A stretch of DNA of 64,000 nucleotides from Paenibacillus albus (GTDB lineage Bacteria > Bacillota > Bacilli > Paenibacillales > Paenibacillaceae), in assembly GCF_003952225.1 (NCBI RefSeq), contig NZ_CP034437.1, positions 2,308,501 to 2,372,500 on the forward strand. The letters are read 5' to 3'. The notes beneath the pieces were generated by a model. It was not told the origin of the DNA, made no database searches, and was given only the letters and a program-made list of their open reading frames with translations. Shown piece by piece: positions 33,396-41,894 of this stretch; the stretch's first letter is position 1; the number at the start of each line of letters is the position of its first letter. A program made the position numbers and the translations under genes.

Positions 33396-35087
33396 ATGAT
33401 TTGGGTGAAGAATATGGGACTGATGACCGGGCTTGATATTAGCTTGTTTTTATTTTTGCTAGTTACTTTCATCTATGTATTCACATTCAACGTCATCACG
33501 ACGCAGCATAAAGTTTATTTGCTATTCCACTTCTTCATGATGTTCTGGCCGATTGGTCAGGTCGGTGTCCACATAACAGATAATCCTAACCTCCAGGTCG
33601 TTTACATTAATATTTCCTTTGTCTGTTTATCGATGCTTGGCTCTGGGTGGCTCCTGTTTACTAAATTTTTAGTGAATGCCGCCTACAGGCCAAGCCGTAA
33701 ATTTTTAATTAGCATGATTTCTCCATCGCTTCTCATGTCGGCTTTCATCGTATGGAATCCGGCAGGTTTATTTATGCATGCAGTTAACGGTGGCTACACT
33801 GAACGGATATATGGCCCCATATTCTGGGGACTGGCAGCGCTGTTAGTCACTTATTACGGGATATCGGTCCGAATGCTGCTGCAAACCTATCTTAAACGCA
33901 AAGCGCAGCAGGAAGACAGTGTAAGCATCCGCAATGCACTGATTGGGATTGTCATCCTCGTATCCATGGCCTTGCTGGATTTGTTCGTGAATGTCGTGCT
34001 TGATCCGTGGCTGCCGGTAATTCCAGGGCTTACGTCGCTTGGCATTGTGATGTCCAATCTTTATTTCGTATTCGCCTTGCAGAAGAATCGTACACTTGAT
34101 CTGGTCAAGATTGCGCATCAGGACGTTGTGAATACGCTCTCAGTGGGCATTATCGTACTGGATGAGCACGATCATATCATCGAGAAGAATCGGATCATTA
34201 GTCCGTACATACGCACTTATGTAGGCGAGAAGCTGAATATGCAGAAGCTGCTCGCGGGCTATTCACAGGATGCAGCAGGCGAAGAAGCCTTCCTGCATGC
34301 CTATCATCATCAGCCTATGAGCCGGATTCAGACTGAAATTGCAATCGAACATAATCGGCAAGGGGCGAAATTCTTCTCCCTTCATGTCGCTCCGACGATC
34401 GTAAGCGGTCGCCGCATCGGCAAAGTCATTACGTTCCAGGATATTACGGAGCTGAGGTCGCTTATCCTTAAGTCGGAGGAGCATAACTCTTCTCTGCAGG
34501 AGAGGAATCGGGCGCTCATTTATATGCAGGACGAGCTGTTCCAGGCGAACCGCAAGCTTGAACAGATGGCGATTACGGACAGCTTGACCGGCTGCTACAA
34601 TCGCAGATATTTAATGCAGCAGCTTGAACATGAAGTGATGACGAATATGAGATATAAGATCCCGTATGCGCTTATTCTCTTTGATATCGATTTCTTCAAG
34701 CAAGTGAATGATACCTACGGTCATGTCGTTGGCGATGAAGTCATTCGGCGCACGGCGGAGGCCGTTCGTTCATCCTTGCGGCGTACAGACATATTGGCGC
34801 GTTACGGCGGCGAAGAGTTTACACTCTATATGCCGCATACGACGAAGGAGCAAGCTGAGATGCTCGCGCAGCGCGTCCGCGAGGTAGTCGAGAATAACCA
34901 TATCCCGATTGGACGAGGCCGTCCTCCTATCTCGGTCACGGTCAGTATGGGTATGATAGCAGTAGAAGAACCTTTCGAACAGCAGTATGATGACATTAAG
35001 GATTATTTAAAAGAATTGTTCTCAAAAATAGATTCGGCGCTGTATCGCGCGAAAGATGACGGCCGTAACCGGGTCGTTAATCTGTAA
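33396..35087 (+). CDS. Membrane diguanylate cyclase (7TM-PAS-GGDEF)
   Basis: The 563-residue enzyme has a seven-segment membrane sensor (~1-230) of the histidine-kinase-N 7TM type and a PAS-like domain (~235-360). A coiled linker (~362-390) leads to a GGDEF domain. The active site is GGEEF at 471-475. An RxxD inhibitory site (462-465) lies exactly five residues before it, so product inhibition by cyclic-di-GMP is expected. It makes c-di-GMP from two GTP at the membrane in response to an unknown signal. It is the first gene of a block containing a second cyclase, an HD-GYP protein and a PilZ protein. Confidence 0.92.
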   Translation: MIWVKNMGLMTGLDISLFLFLLVTFIYVFTFNVITTQHKVYLLFHFFMMFWPIGQVGVHITDNPNLQVVYINISFVCLSMLGSGWLLFTKFLVNAAYRPSRKFLISMISPSLLMSAFIVWNPAGLFMHAVNGGYTERIYGPIFWGLAALLVTYYGISVRMLLQTYLKRKAQQEDSVSIRNALIGIVILVSMALLDLFVNVVLDPWLPVIPGLTSLGIVMSNLYFVFALQKNRTLDLVKIAHQDVVNTLSVGIIVLDEHDHIIEKNRIISPYIRTYVGEKLNMQKLLAGYSQDAAGEEAFLHAYHHQPMSRIQTEIAIEHNRQGAKFFSLHVAPTIVSGRRIGKVITFQDITELRSLILKSEEHNSSLQERNRALIYMQDELFQANRKLEQMAITDSLTGCYNRRYLMQQLEHEVMTNMRYKIPYALILFDIDFFKQVNDTYGHVVGDEVIRRTAEAVRSSLRRTDILARYGGEEFTLYMPHTTKEQAEMLAQRVREVVENNHIPIGRGRPPISVTVSMGMIAVEEPFEQQYDDIKDYLKELFSKIDSALYRAKDDGRNRVVNL

Positions 35088-35108
35088 CGATGAAAAGGGG
35101 GCAAGCGT

Positions 35109-35795
35109 ATGTCGCATCATGGGCGGAATTCAGCACTGGCAGTTGCACTGGGATTAACAGCCGCTGCCGGCGGCTTGAGTTTATTGGCTAGTCATGCGCA
35201 TATGCTGCTCCCTGTCGTCATTGGCTTGTCCGCTTTTGCGACGGCTGTTTGTTCTTTCGGGTGGCTGCTTGGGACGAAGTATGACCGTTTAAAGTTTGAG
35301 GCGACAATCGATCCTGTGACCGGTTTATATAATCGCAGATTTATTGAAGTCAGCTTCAAAACTTTGCTGCGTCAGGCCGAGCGTAAACGGAAGCGAATGA
35401 CGGTTATGATACTCGATGTCAATGATTTCAAAGATGTTAATGACCGGTTGGGTCATACGCAAGGTGACACGGCGCTTGCTGGCATAGCAGCTACGTTAAC
35501 GCAGTGCGGAGACCGAGGAGAGATTATCGGCCGTTGGGGCGGCGATGAATTTATTATCATATGCCCTTATGCAGAAGAGAAACATTTGGAAAGACTAATG
35601 AATCAAATTCATGAACAGCTTCAAAGCATATCGCTAAGGACTGGCGTTAGACTGTCGGTTTCGGTAGGTCACTCCTCTTATCCGGAACACGGGTCAGATC
35701 TATGCCAGCTCACGCAAAGCGCAGATAAACGAATGTATGCCGACAAATATTTGCACAAGAAGCAAGTAACCGAGCCGGCTGCGTTGCAAGCGTAA
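35109..35795 (+). CDS. Diguanylate cyclase (2TM-GGDEF)
   Basis: This 228-residue protein has two short membrane segments (~8-28 and ~33-52) and a GGDEF domain with the intact active site GGDEF at 144-148. Unlike the preceding cyclase it lacks the RxxD inhibitory site (the four residues at that place are DRGE), so it should not be product-inhibited. It starts 21 bases after the first cyclase with GGGG as ribosome-binding site and is almost certainly cotranscribed. Confidence 0.9.
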   Translation: MSHHGRNSALAVALGLTAAAGGLSLLASHAHMLLPVVIGLSAFATAVCSFGWLLGTKYDRLKFEATIDPVTGLYNRRFIEVSFKTLLRQAERKRKRMTVMILDVNDFKDVNDRLGHTQGDTALAGIAATLTQCGDRGEIIGRWGGDEFIIICPYAEEKHLERLMNQIHEQLQSISLRTGVRLSVSVGHSSYPEHGSDLCQLTQSADKRMYADKYLHKKQVTEPAALQA

Positions 35796-35827
35796 TATGC
35801 TGTAAGCGATAAAAGGCGGGAACAACG

Positions 35828-36910
35828 ATGAGAAAGGTTCATATTAACTCCGTAAAACCGGGGGAAAAGCTTGCCCGCCCAATTCACCAAGAGAACGGGA
35901 ACATATTGCTTGGAGCTGGAGTTGAGCTAAGCCAGCGGTTTATTGATCGTCTGGAGGGCCTCGGTATCGATATGCTCTTTATCGATGATCCGCTTACGGA
36001 AGGATTAGAACCAACATCAGCGATTCAGGATGAAACAAGGAAGAAAGCGTCTGACAGCATCACTAAAACAATGACAACGCTCATGGATCAGCCTCTCATT
36101 AAAGGCCGGACGATTGCTCCAGACCTTGGCCGGAATTTCCGTAAGGTGTTCGGTGACATTATGCAGGACCTCGTTCGCCGAGAGGACGTTATGGTCAGCT
36201 TGACGAATATTCATGTTGCCGACAGCTATTTGTTCCAGCACTCGCTGAATGTTGCTATACTTGCTGGCATTATGGGGCTTGCCAAAGGCTATAATCGCAA
36301 TCAGCTGGAAGAGCTCGGCATGGGTGCATTGATGTTCGATATCGGTATGACACAAGTGCCCAAAGCGATTGTAACGAAGTCGACAGCGCTTACCGACCAA
36401 GAACGTGTCCTGATCGAGAAACATACCGAAGACGGCTTCAATATGATTCGAGGACATCATGATATTTCACTTCTATCAGCGCACTGCGCTTTGCAGCATC
36501 ATGAACGGTATGATGGTTCCGGTTATCCGCGTAAGCTGAAGGGCGACGGCATTCATGATTATGCTCAGATTGTTGCGATTGCAGACGTGTACGACGCGCT
36601 TACTTCGCCAAGGCCGCATCGCAAACGTCATACACCTTCGGAGGCGATTGAGTTTCTGTTTGCAGCGGGCAATACGTATTTCAACATTGATCTGATCAAG
36701 TTGTTCTGCAGACATATCTCGATCTACCCCGTAGCGACAACCGTTATGCTCAGTACTGGACAAATTGCAGTCGTCGTCAGCAATGATCCGCTTGCCGTGC
36801 ATCGACCGACTGTGAGAGTCATTAGGGAAGCAGACGGCAAGACACCTGCCTCGACCTATGATATTGATCTGAAGAATGAGCAGAATTTGATGATCACGAA
36901 AGAGCTTTAA
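35828..36910 (+). CDS. HD-GYP domain protein with degenerate HD dyad
   Basis: HD-GYP enzymes break c-di-GMP to pGpG or GMP. This 360-residue protein has the N-terminal DUF3391-like segment (INSVKPGEKLARPIHQENG), the first histidine in QHSLNVAIL (His138), and HHERYDGSGYP (224-234) including the intact GYP. The metal-binding HD dyad, normally LLHDIGK, reads LMFDIGM with Phe170-Asp171. Loss of that histidine usually abolishes hydrolysis, so it may be a weak phosphodiesterase or a c-di-GMP receptor. It follows two cyclase genes and precedes a PilZ gene. Confidence 0.85.
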   Translation: MRKVHINSVKPGEKLARPIHQENGNILLGAGVELSQRFIDRLEGLGIDMLFIDDPLTEGLEPTSAIQDETRKKASDSITKTMTTLMDQPLIKGRTIAPDLGRNFRKVFGDIMQDLVRREDVMVSLTNIHVADSYLFQHSLNVAILAGIMGLAKGYNRNQLEELGMGALMFDIGMTQVPKAIVTKSTALTDQERVLIEKHTEDGFNMIRGHHDISLLSAHCALQHHERYDGSGYPRKLKGDGIHDYAQIVAIADVYDALTSPRPHRKRHTPSEAIEFLFAAGNTYFNIDLIKLFCRHISIYPVATTVMLSTGQIAVVVSNDPLAVHRPTVRVIREADGKTPASTYDIDLKNEQNLMITKEL

Positions 36911-36976
36911 CGGGATAACGCACGCGGGTCCCAGGTTTGTGAGCGTTCTTTCATGTGAAGGGGGAAAACAACTACG

Positions 36977-37696
36977 ATGGCAGGCACATACGATAATGCC
37001 AAGGACAATTACAACACGAGCAAGGCCACCTTCTCCACGAAAGCATTGCTTCACAGCCGAACGGTTGTTGAGAAAGACGGGTATGTGTCAACAGGCGTAC
37101 TCGCGCATGCAGAAGGCGACATGATGGAAATCGAAATGACCGAATTCAGAAACTTTGAGCTCGGCGATCCTGTAAGTATGACCATCTACTCTCCCGTTGG
37201 CATCCATCGGCTTCAATCGACCGTCATTGCAAAGGCCGAAGGGTCGCTCGCCGTTATTTTTCCAGTTCGTGCGCTTGAAGGTTTGGAGGAGAAGCGGGAA
37301 TCGATCCGTTTCGCCGTTATGGTGAATGGGAAGATTACGCGGACGCTCTCCAGAACGGTAAAAACCGAAGAAGGCGAGACTAAGATTGAAGCTGCCGATT
37401 ATTTAGACATTTCCGTGCGAAATATTAGCGATACCGGTCTTGGCTTTGTTTTTACGGCCGGAGGCTCGGATATTAAGAAGGGCGAAACCTTGAAGGTATT
37501 GCTGGCCGTCGGGTTTAACTTCGAATGCGGACTGGACATCATTAGGGTTGAGGAGCAAGGCGACGGGAAGTTCTACGGAGCTCGATTCCAAGCACTTGAT
37601 GAGCTGCAGCAGCGCGCGCTTCGCGCTTTTCTGCTTCGTGCGCAGGTCGAGAATTATTTTCAGCTGAAGCAGGATAAGGCAGCTAGAAGCCGGTAG
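36977..37696 (+). CDS. PilZ-domain flagellar-brake-like protein
   Basis: The 239-residue protein has a YcgR/YpfA-like N-terminal beta domain (~20-105) and a PilZ domain (~107-230). The c-di-GMP contacts are visible: RESIR (RxxxR) near residue 113 and SVRNISDTGLGF (NxSxxG) near 150-161. Proteins of this design slow flagella or steer exopolysaccharide synthesis when c-di-GMP is high. It is the last gene of the c-di-GMP block, separated by 66 bases from the HD-GYP gene and followed by a terminator. Confidence 0.8.
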   Translation: MAGTYDNAKDNYNTSKATFSTKALLHSRTVVEKDGYVSTGVLAHAEGDMMEIEMTEFRNFELGDPVSMTIYSPVGIHRLQSTVIAKAEGSLAVIFPVRALEGLEEKRESIRFAVMVNGKITRTLSRTVKTEEGETKIEAADYLDISVRNISDTGLGFVFTAGGSDIKKGETLKVLLAVGFNFECGLDIIRVEEQGDGKFYGARFQALDELQQRALRAFLLRAQVENYFQLKQDKAARSR

Positions 37697-37738
37697 TTGT
37701 GTGGCTTTGTCCGAAGAACGACATAGACTGTTCCCTCA

Positions 37739-37783
37739 AGACGCAGATCGGGTGTTTGGCATCCGGTGGGTGTCTTTTTTTTG
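37739..37783 (+). terminator. Terminator of the c-di-GMP block
   Basis: AGACGC (37739-37744) pairs with GTGTCT (37770-37775, one G-T pair) over an inner CGG-TG/CA-CCG helix, followed by eight T residues. It separates the block from the polymerase gene. Confidence 0.7.
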
Positions 37784-37859
37784 TATGAAGACACTGTGCT
37801 ACAATTGGATGAAAAAGGAAACTTCGATCGAGTTGGCTAGAAAAGGAGGGATCACGGCT

Positions 37860-39944
37860 ATGCGAAGGGTTGGCTTGCCTGTTCTAATGGCATTACTTGC
37901 GGGCTTTGTCCTCTCTGGCTGCGCGTACACATATGGAATGTTTTTCGATACCGATTTCTACCGCTGGGAATGGCTTATTATCGTTGGCAGCGCGTTCGCA
38001 GTCGTCCTTCATAGGTTATTTATGCCGAAGGAGGAGATGAAGCTCACACCGCTTTATGGCCTGCTGATCATCGCACTTCTATACGTATTGGCGCTAGCCC
38101 ATCATCCCGCGTCTGTTCTGAGCAGTCTTGAACAAGCGATTCGCTGGACATGCTATGCAGCGTTCTTGACCGCTATATGGACCTGGTTCAACACGGAACG
38201 GCACCGGGAATATCTAGTTGCGGCACTTCATGCCTCAGGACTATTTGTTATGCTTGGTGCTTTGGCGGGCTGGATGGGATTACTCTCATTCCCCAATATC
38301 GTGCTGACAACGTCTGATTCAAGACTCTCGGCAGTCGGCAGCCGGCTTGCTGGCTTCATGCAATATCCGAACTTTCTAGGTGCGGTCGCAGGTGCTTATT
38401 TGATGTGGTTTCTCATCCGGACTGTGCGCTCCGGTGCAGCGTTGTCACTAGCAGCGGCCTCGGCAGGTATAGTGCCCACAGCACTCGTGCTGCTGCTCAC
38501 GGAGTCTCGCGGGGCATGGCTCGTGACGGTGATGGGGTGGCTGGCGGGGTTATGGTCGGTTGGGGGAAAGAGGGCGGAACTTAAGGGAGCGACGGGAACA
38601 ACGAAAGCGAAGGCAGCGCTGGCACGTCGGTCAGCAAATCATCAGATGGTATGGCTGCTGTACAGCGGCTGGATGCTGATATGTACAGTTTTTGCTTATC
38701 GGATGATTGTGGGTATCGGAACTCGAGGCGAGCATGCGAGGGGAACGCTTGAGGAGATGGCATGGCTGATTGCGATTTGCACGGCCGCGGTCGGCGGTTT
38801 CGTTGCTTTGCATTGGCTGCTGATCCATGTGAGGGCGAAGCAGCTCAGCGTTGCCGCATGGAGTGGATTGCTTGCAGGTCTCGCTTCATTCGTGCTGTAT
38901 CTTCCCTCTTTTACTCACGGCAGGTTGAGCGGGGGATATGAGACGGCAGGTGCGCGGAGCTTGTTTTATCAGGATGCTTGGCTGTTGTTTCGCCATGCAC
39001 CGCTCTTAGGAAGAGGCGGAGAGAGCTGGCGCATGCTGTTTACTCAAGTGCAATCGCAGCCTTATGTCGGCAATGAAGTTCATAGCGGCTACATAGAGCT
39101 TGCACTTGATCTTGGCCTTATAGGGCTGCTCATCTGTGCGGCAGTGGGGATCGTGATGCTACTGCCGATCTGGAGGGCGGATCGAATAGGGCTGGTTCCG
39201 ATTGGCGTGCTTCTGCTGCATGCAGCGATCGACTTCGACATGTCGTTCGGCTATTATTGGCTGCTGCTGATCGGTTTTTTGGTTTGTTTCATGGGGGCGA
39301 GCAAGCGGGAAGTGGTGGGGAGATCGAAGGCGTGGAGGCGGCTAGGTTTGCCAGCCGCTGCGGTTTGGCTTGCCGCCGCCGCTGTGCTCGGCGCGCGGTT
39401 CGATCGCGCCGTGCAGTACCGTGAGGCCGCCTCTGCGGCCTCCGGTACTGCGCAAGCAGCCGCGCTTCGCGCGGCGTTCGATGCGAATCCGTATTGGACA
39501 CGGATTCGCATCGAACTGGCAGAGCTGGCACCGCCGCCGGAACGGGCGGTGCTGCTCGCGGCCGGGCTGCGGTATGAGCCGCAGTCCGTGCCACTGCTTT
39601 GGGCGCTCGGCCAATTAGCGGCCGAGCAAAGCAATGTGCAAGGCGCAGCGTATTATATGCGCCTTGCATTGCGCTACGACCGCTTCAGTCTGGATCGCCA
39701 GACTGAAGCGGTCGTGACTCTGTCGCAGCTCGCCGATGGGATGCGAGCTGCCGGGCGCCTTGATGACGCGAGACTGGCCGCGGACTCGGCCGTCACCCTC
39801 TTCGCGGCGTATAAGGCGCAAGAGCAAGAGCATCAAGCCCTCGGCGTGAACAGCCGCAAATTTGCGGTCACTGCCGCATCGTTAGAGGCAGCGGAGCAGA
39901 GCCGCCAGCTGCTGCTCCGAATGGGTCTGCCAGCGGGGAATTAA
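37860..39944 (+). CDS. O-antigen ligase/polymerase-type membrane protein with C-terminal repeats
   Basis: This 694-residue protein has about a dozen membrane segments in its first ~500 residues and the Wzy_C-like block LFYQDAWLLFRHAPLLGRGGESWRM followed by EVHSGYIELALDLGLIGLL. The family polymerises or ligates lipid-linked glycans at the outer face of the membrane. Residues ~520-690 look TPR-like (AALRAAFDANPYWTRIRIELAEL; LWALGQLAAEQSNVQGAAYYMRLAL). The ATG at 37860 is chosen because AAAAGGAGGG lies 10 bases upstream; the frame extends back to 37701. The repeat-coding 3' part is GC-rich and carries many perfect inverted repeats. Confidence 0.82.
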   Translation: MRRVGLPVLMALLAGFVLSGCAYTYGMFFDTDFYRWEWLIIVGSAFAVVLHRLFMPKEEMKLTPLYGLLIIALLYVLALAHHPASVLSSLEQAIRWTCYAAFLTAIWTWFNTERHREYLVAALHASGLFVMLGALAGWMGLLSFPNIVLTTSDSRLSAVGSRLAGFMQYPNFLGAVAGAYLMWFLIRTVRSGAALSLAAASAGIVPTALVLLLTESRGAWLVTVMGWLAGLWSVGGKRAELKGATGTTKAKAALARRSANHQMVWLLYSGWMLICTVFAYRMIVGIGTRGEHARGTLEEMAWLIAICTAAVGGFVALHWLLIHVRAKQLSVAAWSGLLAGLASFVLYLPSFTHGRLSGGYETAGARSLFYQDAWLLFRHAPLLGRGGESWRMLFTQVQSQPYVGNEVHSGYIELALDLGLIGLLICAAVGIVMLLPIWRADRIGLVPIGVLLLHAAIDFDMSFGYYWLLLIGFLVCFMGASKREVVGRSKAWRRLGLPAAAVWLAAAAVLGARFDRAVQYREAASAASGTAQAAALRAAFDANPYWTRIRIELAELAPPPERAVLLAAGLRYEPQSVPLLWALGQLAAEQSNVQGAAYYMRLALRYDRFSLDRQTEAVVTLSQLADGMRAAGRLDDARLAADSAVTLFAAYKAQEQEHQALGVNSRKFAVTAASLEAAEQSRQLLLRMGLPAGN
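39388..39919. repeat. Array of ~12 intragenic perfect inverted repeats
   Basis: Within the coding 3' end of the polymerase gene, perfect hairpins occur about every 45 bases. The longest have an 18-bp stem (39676-39693 with 39698-39715, loop 4), 14 bp (39479-39492 with 39500-39513), 14 bp with one bulge (39416-39448), 10 bp (39637-39646 with 39659-39668), 9 bp (39725-39733 with 39743-39751), and 8 bp (39528-39552, 39605-39627, 39892-39919). Shorter ones are at 39390-39410, 39459-39475, 39567-39584 and 39854-39867. No similar density is seen earlier in the gene. Confidence 0.85.
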
Positions 39945-39950
39945 AACGAC

Positions 39951-39994
39951 AAGAACGTCCAGCAGCCAACAACGGCCATCGGACGTTCTTTTTA
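39951..39994 (+). terminator. Terminator after the polymerase gene
   Basis: AAGAACGTCC (39951-39960) pairs perfectly with GGACGTTCTT (39981-39990), followed by T residues. Confidence 0.85.
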
Positions 39995-40172
39995 ATTCAT
40001 CAATTGTTTGTTCTACTAGCGGTTTCTCCCCATGCTACTGAATCCAAATCGGATTCATGCCCGTATTGACCCCCCCACAAAAAAAATAGGCCAATCACAC
40101 CTAAGGTTTGTCCACTCTATCAAAGGGGCGCATGCATATGCTGATAGCAAACCCCGAAAGGAGTGATAATTT

Positions 40173-40550
40173 ATGGCTACAAAACGCGTAAAACCACTAT
40201 TGTATGCTCCCAATAGTACGGGTCGAGTCATCCGCAAAGCAGTTCAAAAGAGCTGCTGTGGGAACAGCCCAAGCGGCTCCGGCTCTGGTACAACCTTTAA
40301 TCGGCTTACTGTTGTTTGGGTTAACCAGAACGGCGTTCCGTTCGACACAACAGGCTTCTTCGCTCGTTTGTTCCGGAACGGCCAATTGGTCTCGACAGCT
40401 TCCTTCGACAGCTTCGGTGTTGTGCGTTTCAACAACATCAACACGTTGACGAATGTCTCTTACAATATCCGTACGTTCAATGCTAACGGCGTCCAGTTCC
40501 GTTCCCGCACCATCCCGGCTCGTGTCCAAACCTTTGCCATCATTGGCTAA
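40173..40550 (+). CDS. Small Paenibacillus-type hypothetical protein, possibly spore-associated
   Basis: The 125-residue protein has a basic N-terminus, a CC pair, a Ser/Gly linker (SPSGSGSG, ~32-39) and then a beta-rich domain (FNRLTVVWVNQNG, GFFARLFRNGQLVSTASFDSFGVVRFNN). There is no signal peptide or membrane segment. GAAAGGAG lies at the right distance before the ATG. A CATATGCT element at 40135-40142 resembles a sigma-K/E -10 box, so a mother-cell coat role is conceivable but unproven. I do not recognise a named family. Confidence 0.55.
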   Translation: MATKRVKPLLYAPNSTGRVIRKAVQKSCCGNSPSGSGSGTTFNRLTVVWVNQNGVPFDTTGFFARLFRNGQLVSTASFDSFGVVRFNNINTLTNVSYNIRTFNANGVQFRSRTIPARVQTFAIIG

Positions 40551-40645
40551 CAGACAGCATATCCCTCATTCATGACAACAGCAGCACGGCTCTAGGAGAG
40601 GGCTGTGCTGCTGTTCCTTGTTTTCTTGTTTATTCAGCCTCAACC

Positions 40646-40963
40646 TCATCCGCCAAAAGCATCGCGGAACGCTGAGCAGAGCTTCGCCCGATCGACTTCC
40701 CACAGATCGGCGATCCCTTCACTCACATTCTCATCCCACCAGTCAGACAGCAGTTTTCGGTTGCTGGCATTCTCGCTTATAAAATGGAGATTGAAAGTGA
40801 CTTTTTCAAGATAGAGCTTCTCGGCAAGTTCGATTTTCTCCTTCGGAATATAGACGCCGAGTCTTTTGATGGTGCGGTACAGCTCATTTTGGCAGGCACG
40901 CCTGACTTTGCGGGCGCTTGGATAGGCCGAGTCGTGCTTCGGGGCAGCGGGTTTCATCATCAC
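40646..40963 (-). CDS. Conserved small hypothetical protein, 105 residues
   Basis: The product has ARKVRRACQNELYRTIKRLGVYIPKEKIELAEKLYLEKV and a tryptophan-containing C-terminal half (LLSDWWDENVSEGIADLWEVD). The pattern recurs in Paenibacillus genomes under uninformative names. It is basic at the N-terminus, all-helical and probably cytoplasmic. Function unknown. Nothing in its neighbourhood (a small spore-like gene and a repeat region) suggests a role. Confidence 0.55.
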   Translation of the reverse strand: MMMKPAAPKHDSAYPSARKVRRACQNELYRTIKRLGVYIPKEKIELAEKLYLEKVTFNLHFISENASNRKLLSDWWDENVSEGIADLWEVDRAKLCSAFRDAFGG

Positions 40964-41075
40964 CGACTCCTCTCATACCCCTATATATGCGTCCCGAAAC
41001 GGACTGGTCACAAGGCCCGCACACAAGGTCACCAAAGAGAAGAGCCTAGTCCCGCAATTGCACGAAATTCACCAT

Positions 41076-41216
41076 TTACCCGACAGTGAGAGGTCCCAAG
41101 AACCTCACATCCGCTCCAATTGTCTGTCTTCCGCCAAAGAGAGGTACCCGGAACCCCACATCCGCGCAAAACGTCAGTTTTCCGCCGAAGAGAGGTCCTA
41201 GGAACTCCACATCCTC
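41076..41216. repeat. 51-bp tandem repeat, almost three copies
   Basis: GAGAGGT recurs at 41088, 41139 and 41190, exactly 51 bases apart, followed each time by a variant of CC-N2-GAAC-N2-CACATCC. The second and third copies also share TTCCGCC just before it. The copies are similar but not identical. On the minus strand the unit reads as a 17-residue peptide repeat (GCGVPRTSLRRKTDVLR-like). The rest of the gene-free stretch 40964-41308 holds no gene I can support. Confidence 0.75.
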
Positions 41217-41308
41217 TTTCGGTTTTGAACCATTTCCCCCTACATGACCTCCCGAACCGCGAAACCTGTCCCATTTTCGCCCGTATAATTCGAATGGTTT
41301 CTGGTACA

Positions 41309-41755
41309 CTACTGAACCACAATATACCCAATCATCGGTCCGCCGTTCGCAAGCGACGTATGCGTGAGGCAGAGGATAGGGTATGTCCCTTTTTGATCCG
41401 CCGTGAAGTGCACGGTCGTCGTTTGGCCCTTGTTGATCTCGCCCTTGACTCCCAGCTCTTGGATGACAAAAGGATGCGATTTCCCATTAACGCCCGTAAT
41501 CCGCAGCTCCACATGCTCGCCCTTGTTCACGACAATCGTCCCGGGATCGAAGCGATACACCTCAAGCTCTTTGCCGTCGTCGGTCTTCGTCTTGAATTCG
41601 CCCGTGACGAGCTGAATGATGCGCGTGTCTTGCCCGGCAGCAAGCGTAGCCCGTGACTGGTTCCATCGCAGCCCGAAAGCGGCCGTAATCATGACCATCA
41701 CCACGAGGAAAAACAGCCACAGCTGTTTTCTGCTAATGACAAAAATATTTGACAT
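41309..41755 (-). CDS. Membrane-anchored cupredoxin-domain protein
   Basis: This 148-residue protein has an N-terminal membrane anchor (WLFFLVVMVMITAAFGL, ~12-28) and an outside cupredoxin domain. The copper ligands His (GKSHPFVIQ) and Cys-x2-His-x7-Met (LCLTHTSLANGGPM) are present near the ends, the type I or CuA-like arrangement seen in plastocyanin and COX2-like proteins; only one Cys makes a mononuclear site more likely. The start at 41755 is backed by AGGTGGGCGG; the frame runs back to 41869 without support. It could carry electrons or bind copper outside the cell. Confidence 0.8.
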   Translation of the reverse strand: MSNIFVISRKQLWLFFLVVMVMITAAFGLRWNQSRATLAAGQDTRIIQLVTGEFKTKTDDGKELEVYRFDPGTIVVNKGEHVELRITGVNGKSHPFVIQELGVKGEINKGQTTTVHFTADQKGTYPILCLTHTSLANGGPMIGYIVVQ

Positions 41756-41894
41756 ATCCGCCCACCTGCTTTCACAGAATATGATAGCTAGTCTATGCAT
41801 AGGTTTAGGCAGCGATGACTTTGCTTTAAAGCGGGTTTGCAAGTGTGCTAGAATACCGTATGAAGCCATTACAAATTTATAGATTGGATTGGAG

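Noticed and set aside
41076-41216. CRISPR-like array
   Set aside because: The whole 51-base unit is repeated with scattered differences; there are no unique spacers between identical repeats and no cas genes.
41029-41331. 100-codon minus-strand frame across the 51-bp repeats
   Set aside because: Not listed as a gene: no clear ribosome-binding site and the content is just the tandem repeat. Kept as a finding.
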